NCBI GenBank assembly: GCA_018823025.1
Contig: JAHJJI010000021.1
Span: 1-58,517, forward strand
Length of the DNA stretch: 58,517 nt
From: Gammaproteobacteria bacterium
Lineage (GTDB): Bacteria > Pseudomonadota > Gammaproteobacteria > Burkholderiales > Sulfuricellaceae
Direction: 5' to 3'
A model generated the notes under the pieces. It made no database searches and had not been told where the DNA came from. It was given only the letters and a program-made list of their open reading frames with translations. A program made the position numbers and the translations under genes. Positions 37,599-45,830 of this stretch are shown here, piece by piece (positions within the stretch are counted from its first letter, which is position 1; every line of letters begins with the position of its first letter).

Positions 37599-37843
37599 AG
37601 CCCAAGCTCGCGGGCGAAGGCGGCGCCCCGCTCTCGCTCGATTTCCACGCCATGCAGGGGGGAGTCGCGCAGAAAGGCGGTGAAGGAAGGCTTGGGTCGG
37701 GTTAGCATCTCGTAATCGGCATGAGAAAGGATCACTGCCGCCGGGCGCCCTCGCAGGGAGATGTCCTGCGGCCCTTCGTTAATCGCTTTCTGAATTACCT
37801 CGCTCAAGCGGGCTTTTGCTTCTTGCAGTTGCCATGCATGCAT
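37595..37843 (-). CDS. Phd/YefM-type antitoxin
   Basis: The 82-residue protein starts MHAWQLQEAKARLSEVIQKA and continues ISLRGRPAAVILSHADYEML, the typical Phd/YefM DNA-binding fold. The C-terminal 35 residues are likely disordered and should wrap the PIN toxin. Phd-type antitoxins bind their own promoter as dimers, so the pair is probably autoregulated. It is the first gene of the pair and lies 42 bases downstream of the unknown coiled-coil gene's stop. Confidence 0.92.
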   Translation of the reverse strand: MHAWQLQEAKARLSEVIQKAINEGPQDISLRGRPAAVILSHADYEMLTRPKPSFTAFLRDSPLHGVEIERERGAAFARELGL

Positions 37844-37885
37844 GGCGGCCTCCTATGCTAACTAGTCAGACTGGTCAGTATAGAT

Positions 37886-38905
37886 CTATTGGGCCGGTTT
37901 CTCAAATGGGAATGTTTGCGCGAGCGCCATTATCCGCTCGATCACAGCTTCCTGATGGTGCAGCCGAGCGAGTGCGGTATCCGTTTCTTCCTTCCGCGCC
38001 TCAAGGGTAGTGATCTGGTCACGGATCATGTTGACGTCTTCCTCGCATTTCTCCAGGGAGATTTTTTTTATCTGGATCTGCTCCTGAATCGGGACGGACA
38101 GCTCTCTTAGCCACCAGTCGGTTTCTGTTTTTAACTGTGTGAACAGATCGCGCAGTGGCATCACCACTTCCATGCCGAATTTCTTTGCCAGGCTGGCTTT
38201 GTCTGTCATCAGATTGATCGGGCGGCGGCAGAATTCAGCGGTTTTTTCACCGAGCTGCTCTAAGTCCTGACGGTAATTCTCCAGGCCGGAAAGTTGGGGT
38301 GGCCCAAGTGTAAAACCGGGAAGTTGATTGAATCGGGTGTATACGGCCTCGACCACAGTCATGATTTGACGATTCTGGCGCTCGAAACCTTCAAACAAGG
38401 TAGATGCCTCGCTGATCAGGGAATGCATTGCCTGGGTAAGCGCACTGGTAGTGGGGCTTTTAAGCATTTCATTCAGATTTTTTGCTACCAGTTGTTCGAC
38501 ATGTATGTTGTCGAGATGGTTGAGAAGTATGCCGCCCTGCCGCGCAATGAGTTTGCGCGCGATGTTGAAGCTATTCCATGCCTCCTGGCTCAGGTACTGG
38601 TCTGCCCGCAGACTTTGCTCCAGTTGATCTGCGACTTCACGATTTTTACTGATCAGGCTGGTCAATGTGTTTTGTTCGTGATGCAGTTCGGCATACCGGC
38701 GCTTCACGCCTGAGCGGACAGTTTCCGTAATCAGGCTCATTTGAGCAAAAGTAGCGGCATCAGGCAGCGTAGTTTTCAGGATGTCCAGCAGTTCATGGGC
38801 GCGCCGCAGCAACTGCGGGTCGAGCAACTCGGGCGCATCCGGCAAGGACAGGCAGGCTTCCAGTGCGCTAGCCAGCTCAATATGCGGCAGCAAGGTGTCA
38901 GTCAT
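37886..38905 (-). CDS. Unrecognised coiled-coil protein in the yggS-proC-yggT-yggU block
   Basis: I do not recognise this 339-residue protein. It is mostly alpha-helical and soluble, with no signal peptide or membrane segment. Likely coiled coils lie in TLTSLISKNREVADQLEQSL (about residues 80-99) and again in the last 60 residues (EEDVNMIRDQITTLEARKEE). It has no Walker motif or known enzyme signature. Its start overlaps the yggU stop by 4 nt, so it is translationally coupled to the proC-yggT-yggU genes. A structural or adaptor role is plausible but unproven. Confidence 0.7.
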   Translation of the reverse strand: MTDTLLPHIELASALEACLSLPDAPELLDPQLLRRAHELLDILKTTLPDAATFAQMSLITETVRSGVKRRYAELHHEQNTLTSLISKNREVADQLEQSLRADQYLSQEAWNSFNIARKLIARQGGILLNHLDNIHVEQLVAKNLNEMLKSPTTSALTQAMHSLISEASTLFEGFERQNRQIMTVVEAVYTRFNQLPGFTLGPPQLSGLENYRQDLEQLGEKTAEFCRRPINLMTDKASLAKKFGMEVVMPLRDLFTQLKTETDWWLRELSVPIQEQIQIKKISLEKCEEDVNMIRDQITTLEARKEETDTALARLHHQEAVIERIMALAQTFPFEKPAQ

Positions 38906-39201
38906 GGGGTGTCCAACCCATGCAACAATACTTCCGGCGCAAGAGACGAACCCAGAATTTCCACCACCTTGCGGCGCGCATGTTCACCGTGCTTCAAACT
39001 AATCCGGCCAGCCGGAACCTTGAATGCCTTGCGCAAGAAATCCAGCAGCCTGGTGTTGGCCTGTCCTTCCACGGCAGCAGCAGCGACCCTGATTTTCAAA
39101 GCATCGCCGTGCAACCCGATCACTTCGGTACGCTTGGCTCCGGGTTGCACGTGCACGGTGAGGGTGAGGCGGTCGTCACTGAGCTGATACCAGTCAGCCA
39201 T
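38902..39201 (-). CDS. yggU: DUF167/YggU family protein
   Basis: The 99-residue protein matches YggU: LTLTVHVQPGAKRTEVIGLH at the start, then LKIRVAAAAVEGQANTRLLD and a final strand after GRISLKHGEHARRK. The family has a compact fold of unknown function and commonly follows yggT. It begins three bases after the yggT stop. The 4-nt overlap with the next gene shows they are one operon. Confidence 0.9.
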   Translation of the reverse strand: MADWYQLSDDRLTLTVHVQPGAKRTEVIGLHGDALKIRVAAAAVEGQANTRLLDFLRKAFKVPAGRISLKHGEHARRKVVEILGSSLAPEVLLHGLDTP

Positions 39202-39204
39202 ATG

Positions 39205-39786
39205 TCAGGCAAGTTGCATGGCGAGGCTTTCCAGCCAAGCTACAGGCACCATCAGTAGAAGTTCGCAGATGATGAACAGCAGTAGTGGAGAAAGATCGAC
39301 ATTGGCAAAAAGCGGGACAACCCTGCGCAGCGGCAGAAGGAACGGGTCGGTCAGCCGACTTAGAACCGGTGCCAAGGGTGTGTGCGGGTTGGTCCAGGAC
39401 AGAATTGCCTGGATGAAGACCGCGCCAAGCAAAATATAGATGCTTATTTTAAGCAGCTTGATCACTGCCAGGAAGGCGATGGCTAGAAAAACGGAAGGTC
39501 CGGCTTTAAGCAGGAACAGGCCACCCAGCCAGAACACAACGAGCAGAATAACGTATTCCACCAGCCACGCCAGCACCAGGGAAGCCAGATCCAGCCCGAA
39601 GAGGCCCGGAATGAACCGGCGCAGCGGTTTAACTGCAAAATCGGTAAGCGCCGTGATGAACTGCGAGACCGGGTTGCGGAATGGTGCGCGTGCCCATTGC
39701 AGGTAGAAGCGCAGCAGCGTAGCCAGCACAAACAGGCCTAGCAGGGTTTCGATCAGGAATTGGAAGGCTTGGTTTAGCATGGTCAA
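39205..39786 (-). CDS. yggT: YggT family inner-membrane protein
   Basis: This 193-residue protein has two YggT repeats, each with about two hydrophobic helices. The first contains FYLQWARAPFRNPVSQFITA and the second LSRLTDPFLLPLRRVVPLFA; the N-P-[VL] and D-P-x-L-x-P-L-R signatures are typical. E. coli YggT is linked to osmotic shock protection, but a role here is unproven. Its start overlaps the proC stop by 4 nt. Confidence 0.9.
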   Translation of the reverse strand: MTMLNQAFQFLIETLLGLFVLATLLRFYLQWARAPFRNPVSQFITALTDFAVKPLRRFIPGLFGLDLASLVLAWLVEYVILLVVFWLGGLFLLKAGPSVFLAIAFLAVIKLLKISIYILLGAVFIQAILSWTNPHTPLAPVLSRLTDPFLLPLRRVVPLFANVDLSPLLLFIICELLLMVPVAWLESLAMQLA

Positions 39787-40613
39787 ATTGTCTCTCTGGA
39801 ACCCATTTTACCCAATTCTTCCCCCAACTCGCGAGAGCGCAGACTGGCGGCCTGCGCGGCTTGGCCGATGATCTGCCTGATCCCGGCATTCTCCATCACA
39901 AGAATGGCGCGCTCGGTGGTGCCTCCCTTGGAAGTGACGCGGGTTCGCAGGGTAGCGGCATCCTCGGTGCTTTGACTGGCAAGCTTGGCGGCACCGAGGA
40001 AGGTTTCCAGGCTGAGGGTGCGGGCTTGATCCGGGGTGAAGCCCAGTTCTGCGGCAGCTTCCTGCAATGCTTCGATGAAAAGGAAGACATAAGCTGGTCC
40101 GCTACCGGAAATGGCGGTGACGGCGTCTATTTGCGCTTCCTTCTCCAGCCATAGTGTCGTACCCACTGCGCCAAGTATGATTTCGGCCTGGCGACGCTGG
40201 ACTTCGGGCACGCCGGGCATAGCGTAGAGGCCAGTCACCCCCGCCAGCACCATCGCCGGCGTATTCGGCATGGCGCGAACGATTACGGTATGGTCGCCCA
40301 GCCATAGAGAGAGATCGGCGCTGCGCACTCCCGCGGCGATGGAAATGACCAGTTTGCCATCAAGCAACCCGTGCAGTTGCGTAGCAACACTGCACAGCTG
40401 CTGCGGCTTCACTGCCAGCACAATGACGTCGGAGGCAACGGATGCTGCGCTGATTTTCTCGTGAGTGGCGATGCCGAATTTTTCACTCAGTTGGGCGCGG
40501 CTTTCCGCGGAGATTTCTACCACGCCGATGGCTGCAGGATCGAAGCCCTTTTGCAGCAGGCCGGTAATGAGTGCTCCGGCCATGTTGCCGCCGCCGATAA
40601 AAGTGATGTTCAT
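39783..40613 (-). CDS. proC: Pyrroline-5-carboxylate reductase
   Basis: ProC reduces pyrroline-5-carboxylate to proline with NAD(P)H. The 276-residue protein has the Rossmann start MNITFIGGGNMAGALITGLL, the loop VRAMPNTPAMVLAG, and the C-terminal dimer signature SKGGTTERAILVMENAG. It is the second gene of the yggS-proC-yggT-yggU block, separated from yggS by a long inverted repeat that may tune its expression. Confidence 0.96.
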   Translation of the reverse strand: MNITFIGGGNMAGALITGLLQKGFDPAAIGVVEISAESRAQLSEKFGIATHEKISAASVASDVIVLAVKPQQLCSVATQLHGLLDGKLVISIAAGVRSADLSLWLGDHTVIVRAMPNTPAMVLAGVTGLYAMPGVPEVQRRQAEIILGAVGTTLWLEKEAQIDAVTAISGSGPAYVFLFIEALQEAAAELGFTPDQARTLSLETFLGAAKLASQSTEDAATLRTRVTSKGGTTERAILVMENAGIRQIIGQAAQAASLRSRELGEELGKMGSRETI

Positions 40614-40640
40614 GATTTATCCTAAAAACAACAATCGCTT

Positions 40641-40719
40641 AACCGCAGAGGCGCTGAGACGCGGAGAAAACAATGCGGGTAGAAACCATGCCGTTCTCCG
40701 CGTCTCAGCGCCTCTGGGT
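40641..40719. repeat. Long inverted repeat between yggS and proC (CGCAGAGGCGCTGAGACG type)
   Basis: AACCGCAGAGGCGCTGAGAC followed by GCGGAGAA pairs with TTCTCCGCGTCTCAGCGCCT followed by CTGGGT: arms of about 28 bases enclosing 22 bases. It fills the yggS-proC gap. The same family, in a more divergent form, lies at 6493-6570. Confidence 0.85.
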
Positions 40720-40725
40720 GAATGT

Positions 40726-41415
40726 TTAAAGCTTTTCCCGTTCGCCGAAAATCGCCGACCCCACCCGCACGATCGTTGCACCCTCGGCTATTGCCGCTTC
40801 CAGATCGTCCGACATGCCCATCGACAAGGTGTCGAGCTGAAAGCCTTGAGCATTAAGTTGCTCGAGTAGCTGGCGCAAGTGGGCGAAAGCAAGGCGCTGA
40901 TCCACAGGGTTGTCGGATGGCTCGGGAATCGCCATCAGTCCGCGCAATTTAAGGCGCGGCAAGGCCTGTACGTAGCGTGCCAGCGACAACAAATCTTCCG
41001 GCGCAACGCCGCTTTTGCTGGATTCTCCGCTGACGTTGACCTGCAGGCACACCTGCAGGTCGGGCAGATTGGATGGCCGGCCTGCAGATAGCCGGTCGGC
41101 GATCCTGGCCCGATCCAGGCTGTGTACCCAAGAAAAACTTTCGGCGATCGGGCGTGTTTTGTTGCTTTGAAGCGGGCCGACGAAATGCCATTTCAGCGGC
41201 AAATCGCTGAGCGCTTCAACTTTATCCATGGCTTCCTGAACGTAGCTTTCGCCGAAGGCGCGCTGTCCGGCCGTGTAGGCTAGGCGCACCGCGGAGGCGG
41301 GAAAGGTTTTGCTGACTGCCAGCAGCTGGATGCCCGCAACGGGTCGTCCAGCCTCAGTGGCGGCCTGTGAAATGCGCTGCCGCACAGCTTGCAATGCGTT
41401 TGATATAGTTGTCAT
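40726..41415 (-). CDS. yggS: YggS/PLPBP family PLP-homeostasis protein
   Basis: The 229-residue PLP-binding protein controls pyridoxal phosphate levels and amino-acid balance. It has LLAVSKTFPASAVRLAY with the PLP lysine (about residue 36), WHFVGPLQSNKT, LRGLMAIPEPSDN and LSMGMSDDLEAAIAEG. The ATG at 41415 (MTTISNALQAV) is the family start; longer in-frame starts run into pilT. It diverges from pilT, only 36 bases away, the conserved pilT-yggS arrangement of many proteobacteria. Confidence 0.95.
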   Translation of the reverse strand: MTTISNALQAVRQRISQAATEAGRPVAGIQLLAVSKTFPASAVRLAYTAGQRAFGESYVQEAMDKVEALSDLPLKWHFVGPLQSNKTRPIAESFSWVHSLDRARIADRLSAGRPSNLPDLQVCLQVNVSGESSKSGVAPEDLLSLARYVQALPRLKLRGLMAIPEPSDNPVDQRLAFAHLRQLLEQLNAQGFQLDTLSMGMSDDLEAAIAEGATIVRVGSAIFGEREKL

Positions 41416-41418
41416 AAT
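41389..41418 (+). promoter_or_regulatory. Candidate pilT promoter inside the yggS start region
   Basis: TTGCAA (41389-41394), an 18-bp spacer and CATAAT (41413-41418) form a reasonable sigma-70 promoter pointing toward pilT. The -10 box includes the yggS start codon on the other strand, so pilT transcription and yggS translation start share the same bases. Confidence 0.45.
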
Positions 41419-41451
41419 GGTGGGACGCGTTTGTGCATAAGGGAAATTATA

Positions 41452-42495
41452 ATGGAAATCTCGGATTTGCTTGCCTTTTCGGTAAAAAACAAGGCCTCCG
41501 ACTTGCACCTGTCATCCGGCTTGCCGCCTATGATCCGGGTGCATGGCGACGTGCGCCGCATCAACGTGCCGGTGCTGGAGCACAAGGATGTTCACGGCAT
41601 GGTGTACGACATCATGAACGATGGTCAGCGCAAATTTTACGAGGAAAATCTGGAGGTCGACTTCTCTTTCGAGATTCCCAATCTGGCGCGCTTTCGCGTC
41701 AATGCTTTTGTCCAGAACCGGGGCGCTGCTGCGGTGTTTCGTACCATTCCATCGAAAGTGCTGAGCCTGGAAGAGCTGAAATGCCCGGAGATTTTCAAGG
41801 AAATATCCGAGCAGCCGCGCGGCATCGTGCTGGTGACCGGACCGACCGGCTCGGGTAAGTCCACCACCCTGGCAGCGATGGTCAATCACATCAATGAAAA
41901 GGATTTCGGCCATATCCTGACAGTGGAAGATCCAATCGAATTCGTGCATGAGAGCAAAAAATGCCTGATCAACCAGCGCGAGGTCGGGCCGCATACGCTG
42001 TCCTTCAACAACGCCCTGCGCTCAGCCTTGCGTGAGGACCCGGACGTGATTCTGGTGGGCGAGCTGCGTGACCTGGAAACCATCCGCCTGGCGCTGACCG
42101 CAGCGGAAACCGGCCACCTGGTGTTCGGTACCCTGCACACCAGTTCTGCCGCCAAGACCATCGACCGGATCGTGGACGTGTTTCCGGCCGCTGAAAAGGA
42201 TATGGTGCGCTCGATGCTGTCGGAATCCCTGCGTGCGGTAATTTCACAGACCCTGCTCAAGACCAAGGACGGTACCGGGCGGGTAGCGGCGCACGAGATC
42301 ATGATCGGCACGCCCGCGATCCGCAACCTGATCCGTGAGGCCAAGATCGCACAGATGTACTCGGCGATTCAGACCGGCGGAAATATCGGCATGCAGACGC
42401 TGGACCAGAATCTGACCGAACTGGTCAAACGCAACGTCGTGTCCTCGGCTGAAGCTCGTACCAAGGCTTCAAACAAAGACACCTTTCCAGGTTAA
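41452..42495 (+). CDS. pilT: Type IV pilus retraction ATPase PilT
   Basis: PilT is the hexameric ATPase that depolymerises type IV pili for twitching motility. The 347-residue protein starts MEISDLLAFSVKNKASDLHL. It has Walker A GPTGSGKSTTLAAM (about residues 133-146), the Asp box TVEDPIEFVH, Walker B RSALREDPDVILVGE, the His box GHLVFGTLHTSSA and the C-terminal AIRNLIREAKIAQMY motif needed for retraction. pilU follows 11 bases downstream, so they are one operon. Confidence 0.97.
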   Translation: MEISDLLAFSVKNKASDLHLSSGLPPMIRVHGDVRRINVPVLEHKDVHGMVYDIMNDGQRKFYEENLEVDFSFEIPNLARFRVNAFVQNRGAAAVFRTIPSKVLSLEELKCPEIFKEISEQPRGIVLVTGPTGSGKSTTLAAMVNHINEKDFGHILTVEDPIEFVHESKKCLINQREVGPHTLSFNNALRSALREDPDVILVGELRDLETIRLALTAAETGHLVFGTLHTSSAAKTIDRIVDVFPAAEKDMVRSMLSESLRAVISQTLLKTKDGTGRVAAHEIMIGTPAIRNLIREAKIAQMYSAIQTGGNIGMQTLDQNLTELVKRNVVSSAEARTKASNKDTFPG

Positions 42496-42506
42496 GGAAA
42501 CGTACT

Positions 42507-43643
42507 ATGGAACGCGATCAAGCAGTCAAATTCATGCACGACCTGTTGCGGTTGATGCTGTCGAAGAAGGCCTCGGATCTGTTTATCACCGCCGACTTCC
42601 CGCCTGCCATCAAGGTGGACGGCAAGATGACGCCGGTTTCCAATCAGAGGCTGACGCCGCAGCACACCAAGGAACTTGCGCGTTCGATCATGAACGACAA
42701 GCAGTCATCCGAGTTCGAGTCGAGCAAGGAGTGCAACTTCGCCATCAGTCCGGCGGATATCGGCCGCTTCCGGGTCAGCGCCTTTATCCAGCAGGGGCGG
42801 ATCGGCATGGTGCTGCGCACCATCACCACCGAGATTCCCAATTTCGAGGATCTGGGGTTGCCTGGCGTGCTCAAGGACGTGGCGATGACCAAGCGCGGCC
42901 TGGTGGTTTTCGTCGGCGGCACCGGTTCGGGGAAATCCACCTCTCTGGCGGCGATGATCGGCTACCGCAACCAGAACAGCTACGGCCACATCATCACCAT
43001 CGAGGATCCGGTCGAATACGTGCATCCGCACCTCAACTGCATCCTGACCCAGCGCGAGGTCGGCGTGGATACAGATTCCTGGCATGCAGCGCTGAAAAAC
43101 ACCCTGCGTCAGGCGCCGGATGTGATCCTGATTGGTGAGATCCGCGACCGCGAAACCATGGAATACGCCATCGCCTTCGCCGAAACCGGTCACTTGTGCA
43201 TGTCCACCCTGCACGCCAACAGCGCCAACCAGGCGCTCGACCGGATCATCAACTTCTTTCCAGAGGAACGGCGTCAGCAACTGCTGATGGACCTGTCCCT
43301 AAATCTCAAGGCGTTCGTATCGCAGCGCCTTATCCCCAAGGTTGGCGGCAAGGGACGGGTGGCAGCGGTCGAGATCATGCTCAACTCGCCGCTGATTGCT
43401 GATCTGATCTTCAAGGGCGAGGTCCACGAGATCAAGGAGCTCATGGCCAGGTCCAACGAACTCGGTATGATCACTTTCGATCAGGCGTTGTTCAAGCTCT
43501 ACGAGGCCGATCTGATCAACTACGAGGATGCGCTCAGAAACGCCGATTCTGTCAACGATCTACGTCTCAAGATCAAGCTCCACGGCAAAGCCACCAAGGA
43601 TGCCGACCTGATGAGCGGACTCGAACATCTGGATATCGTTTAG
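42507..43643 (+). CDS. pilU: Type IV pilus retraction ATPase PilU
   Basis: PilU is a PilT paralogue that assists high-force retraction. The 378-residue protein has FVGGTGSGKSTSLAAMIGYR as Walker A, TIEDPVEYVHPHLNC, VILIGEIRDRETMEYAIAFA and GHLCMSTLHANSANQALDRI. Its tail is longer than that of PilT (to LMSGLEHLDIV), as usual for PilU. It follows pilT directly. A strong repeat hairpin (43649-43682) comes five bases after its stop. Confidence 0.95.
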   Translation: MERDQAVKFMHDLLRLMLSKKASDLFITADFPPAIKVDGKMTPVSNQRLTPQHTKELARSIMNDKQSSEFESSKECNFAISPADIGRFRVSAFIQQGRIGMVLRTITTEIPNFEDLGLPGVLKDVAMTKRGLVVFVGGTGSGKSTSLAAMIGYRNQNSYGHIITIEDPVEYVHPHLNCILTQREVGVDTDSWHAALKNTLRQAPDVILIGEIRDRETMEYAIAFAETGHLCMSTLHANSANQALDRIINFFPEERRQQLLMDLSLNLKAFVSQRLIPKVGGKGRVAAVEIMLNSPLIADLIFKGEVHEIKELMARSNELGMITFDQALFKLYEADLINYEDALRNADSVNDLRLKIKLHGKATKDADLMSGLEHLDIV

Positions 43644-43648
43644 CAGCA

Positions 43649-43682
43649 TGTAGCCCGGATTGCACTCTCCATCCGGGCTACA
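43649..43682. repeat. Palindromic repeat TGTAGCCCGGAT...ATCCGGGCTACA
   Basis: Perfect 12-bp arms surround a 10-base loop, starting five bases after the pilU stop and ending 16 bases before the acyl-CoA ligase start. The GTAGCCCGGA motif is typical of repeats scattered through many proteobacterial genomes. It could end or process the pilTU transcript but has no T-run. Confidence 0.85.
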
Positions 43683-43698
43683 GTTGAAAGCCCACCCC

Positions 43699-45363
43699 AT
43701 GGTCAACCTCGCCGGCTTGCTTGAACAGCACTGCGCTAACCCGAAAATCGTCCTTTACCGCCAGTACGCAGACAACATCTGGCGCGACTATGTCGCTGCT
43801 GATGTGATGACCCTGGCGGCTCGCTGGCAACAGGCCTTTCGTGCCGCAGATTATGGACCGGGCGACCGTATCGCGCTGTGCCTGAAAAATAGCGTCAACT
43901 GGGTGGCGATCGATCAGGCTGCGCTGGGTCTGGGGCTGGTGGTGGTGCCGCTGTACGCGGACGACAACCCGGAAAACTTGGCCTGGTGCCTGGCAGACTC
44001 CGGCGCGCGCTTGCTGGTGCTGGAAAATACCCGTCTGCTCGATGGCCTGGTCCGGGCGATACCCAGCCTTCCCACCATCGTCTGTCTGCACGGAGATGTG
44101 CCCGCCCCCGCCATCCCGGCCTGCCGCTGGTTGCCTGAAAATGGGAGCGCATTTGAGGTGCGGGACCTGGACGAAAACTCGCTTGCCACTCTCGTTTACA
44201 CTTCCGGCACCACCGGGCGGCCCAAGGGCGTGATGCTGTCCCATCGCAACATCCTCAGCAACGTGGCGGCGGCGCTGGAAGTGGTCCGCCTGCATCCGGG
44301 CGATCTGTTGATTTCGGTGTTGCCGCTTTCCCATATGTTCGAGCGCACCTGCGGCTATTATGTGCCGCTTAAGGCCGGGGTGCCGGTGGCCTATGCCCGT
44401 TCCATCAACCAGTTGGCCGAGGACCTGGCTTTCCTCAAACCGACGGTGATGGTTGCCGTGCCGCGGGTATTTCAGCGCTTTCTCGCTCGGATCGAGCAGG
44501 CGTTGGCCGGCTCTCCGCTCAAACGCTCGCTGTTTTATTTTACGGTGGCGCTGGGCTGGCGTAAATTCGAGTGCCGCGCCAGCAAGGTGGAGCAGGTGTT
44601 GTTCCGGTTGTTGCAACCCTTGGTTGCCGGGCCGGTGCTGAACCGGCTCGGCGGCCGCATGCGCCTGACAGTGGTGGGCGGCGCACCGCTGGAGTTGCGC
44701 GTGGCGCGATCCTTCATTGGCCTGGGGCTAAGCATGCTCCAGGGTTATGGTCTGACCGAAGCATCGCCTATAGTGGCTGGCAACCGCGAGCATGACAATG
44801 ACCCGATTACGGTAGGCGCACCCTTGCCGGGCGTGGCGGTCAGAGTCAATGACGTGGGTGAACTGCTGGTGCGCGGGCCTTCCGTGATGCTGGGCTACTG
44901 GCATAATCCGGAAGCCACTGCGGAAGTGCTGGATGCGGATGGCTGGCTGAATACCGGTGATCTGGTGGAAATCCCTGCCGACAAAATCATTATCAAGGGT
45001 CGCACCAAGGATATTCTGGTGCTTTCCAACGGCGAGAAAGTGTCGCCCCAGGCTGCGGAAATGGCGATTCTCGACGACCCTTTGTTCGAGCAGGTGATGC
45101 TGGTTGGTGAAGGACGCGCCTATCTGGTGCTGCTGGCCGTGACCCAGGAAAGCGATGAAAGAACTTTGATCAAACACGCCAATGCCCGGCTCAAATCGTT
45201 TTCCCGCTGGGTGCGGGTGCGTCGGGTGATTGCCTTGTCGGAGTCGTGGACGCTGGCGGAAGGCCTGCTGACGCCCACCCTCAAGGTCAAGCGCAATGCG
45301 GTGCACGAAAAGTATCGCGAGCGGATCGAGAGTGTTTACCGCAAGGGAATCAAAACGGTTTGA
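43699..45363 (+). CDS. AMP-forming acyl-CoA ligase (long-chain type)
   Basis: This 554-residue enzyme of the ANL superfamily should activate a carboxylic acid to its CoA ester through an acyl-AMP. It has the P-loop-like YTSGTTGRPKGVMLSHRN, MLQGYGLTEASPIVAGN, the ATP-binding NTGDLV and the hinge/C-terminal GRTKDILVLSNGEKVSP. Its features are those of long-chain FadD-like ligases, but the substrate is not certain. The start is the ATG at 43699; the longer open frame lies in the repeat. The 3' end overlaps the convergent hemJ gene by 14 bases. Confidence 0.9.
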   Translation: MVNLAGLLEQHCANPKIVLYRQYADNIWRDYVAADVMTLAARWQQAFRAADYGPGDRIALCLKNSVNWVAIDQAALGLGLVVVPLYADDNPENLAWCLADSGARLLVLENTRLLDGLVRAIPSLPTIVCLHGDVPAPAIPACRWLPENGSAFEVRDLDENSLATLVYTSGTTGRPKGVMLSHRNILSNVAAALEVVRLHPGDLLISVLPLSHMFERTCGYYVPLKAGVPVAYARSINQLAEDLAFLKPTVMVAVPRVFQRFLARIEQALAGSPLKRSLFYFTVALGWRKFECRASKVEQVLFRLLQPLVAGPVLNRLGGRMRLTVVGGAPLELRVARSFIGLGLSMLQGYGLTEASPIVAGNREHDNDPITVGAPLPGVAVRVNDVGELLVRGPSVMLGYWHNPEATAEVLDADGWLNTGDLVEIPADKIIIKGRTKDILVLSNGEKVSPQAAEMAILDDPLFEQVMLVGEGRAYLVLLAVTQESDERTLIKHANARLKSFSRWVRVRRVIALSESWTLAEGLLTPTLKVKRNAVHEKYRERIESVYRKGIKTV

Positions 45364-45763
45364 CGACGACCAGGATCACCACGGCCACCAGTATCAGCAC
45401 CGGAAATTCGTTGAACCAGCGGTAGAAAACATGGCTATGATGGTTGCGGTCATCTCGGAAATCCCTGAGCAGTTTGCCGCAATACACGTGGTAAACCAGC
45501 AACACCGTCACCAGCGCCAGCTTGGTGTGCAGCCAGCCGCCGGAAAAACCGAAGCCGAGCCACAGCCACAGGCCGAGCGTAACCGCCAGCATCGCGCTGG
45601 GCGTCATGATGCCACGGTAGAGCTTGCGCTCCATGACCTTGAAACGTGCGATGCTGACGGCGTCTTCACTCATGGCGTGATAGACGAACAGTCTCGGCAG
45701 GTAAAACAGCGCGGCGAACCAGGTCACTACGGCGATGATGTGAAATGCTTTGATCCAGAGCAT
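45350..45763 (-). CDS. hemJ: Protoporphyrinogen IX oxidase HemJ (CopD-like membrane protein)
   Basis: HemJ oxidises protoporphyrinogen IX to protoporphyrin IX in many bacteria that lack HemY or HemG. The 137-residue inner-membrane protein has about four helices. It starts MLWIKAFHIIAVVTWFAALF, with the conserved haem-ligating-type His8, and has MERKLYRGIMTPSAMLAV and WLHTKLALVTVLLVYHVYCG in the middle. I chose the ATG at 45763; the frame is open a further 30 bases. With hemF in this window, it supplies a second late haem step. Confidence 0.88.
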   Translation of the reverse strand: MLWIKAFHIIAVVTWFAALFYLPRLFVYHAMSEDAVSIARFKVMERKLYRGIMTPSAMLAVTLGLWLWLGFGFSGGWLHTKLALVTVLLVYHVYCGKLLRDFRDDRNHHSHVFYRWFNEFPVLILVAVVILVVVKPF

Positions 45764-45830
45764 GTCGGGTTCCAATGTTAAAATCCGGAGCAACTATAAC
45801 TTATCGGGAGTGCGGGTGAAAGCAGGCAAC

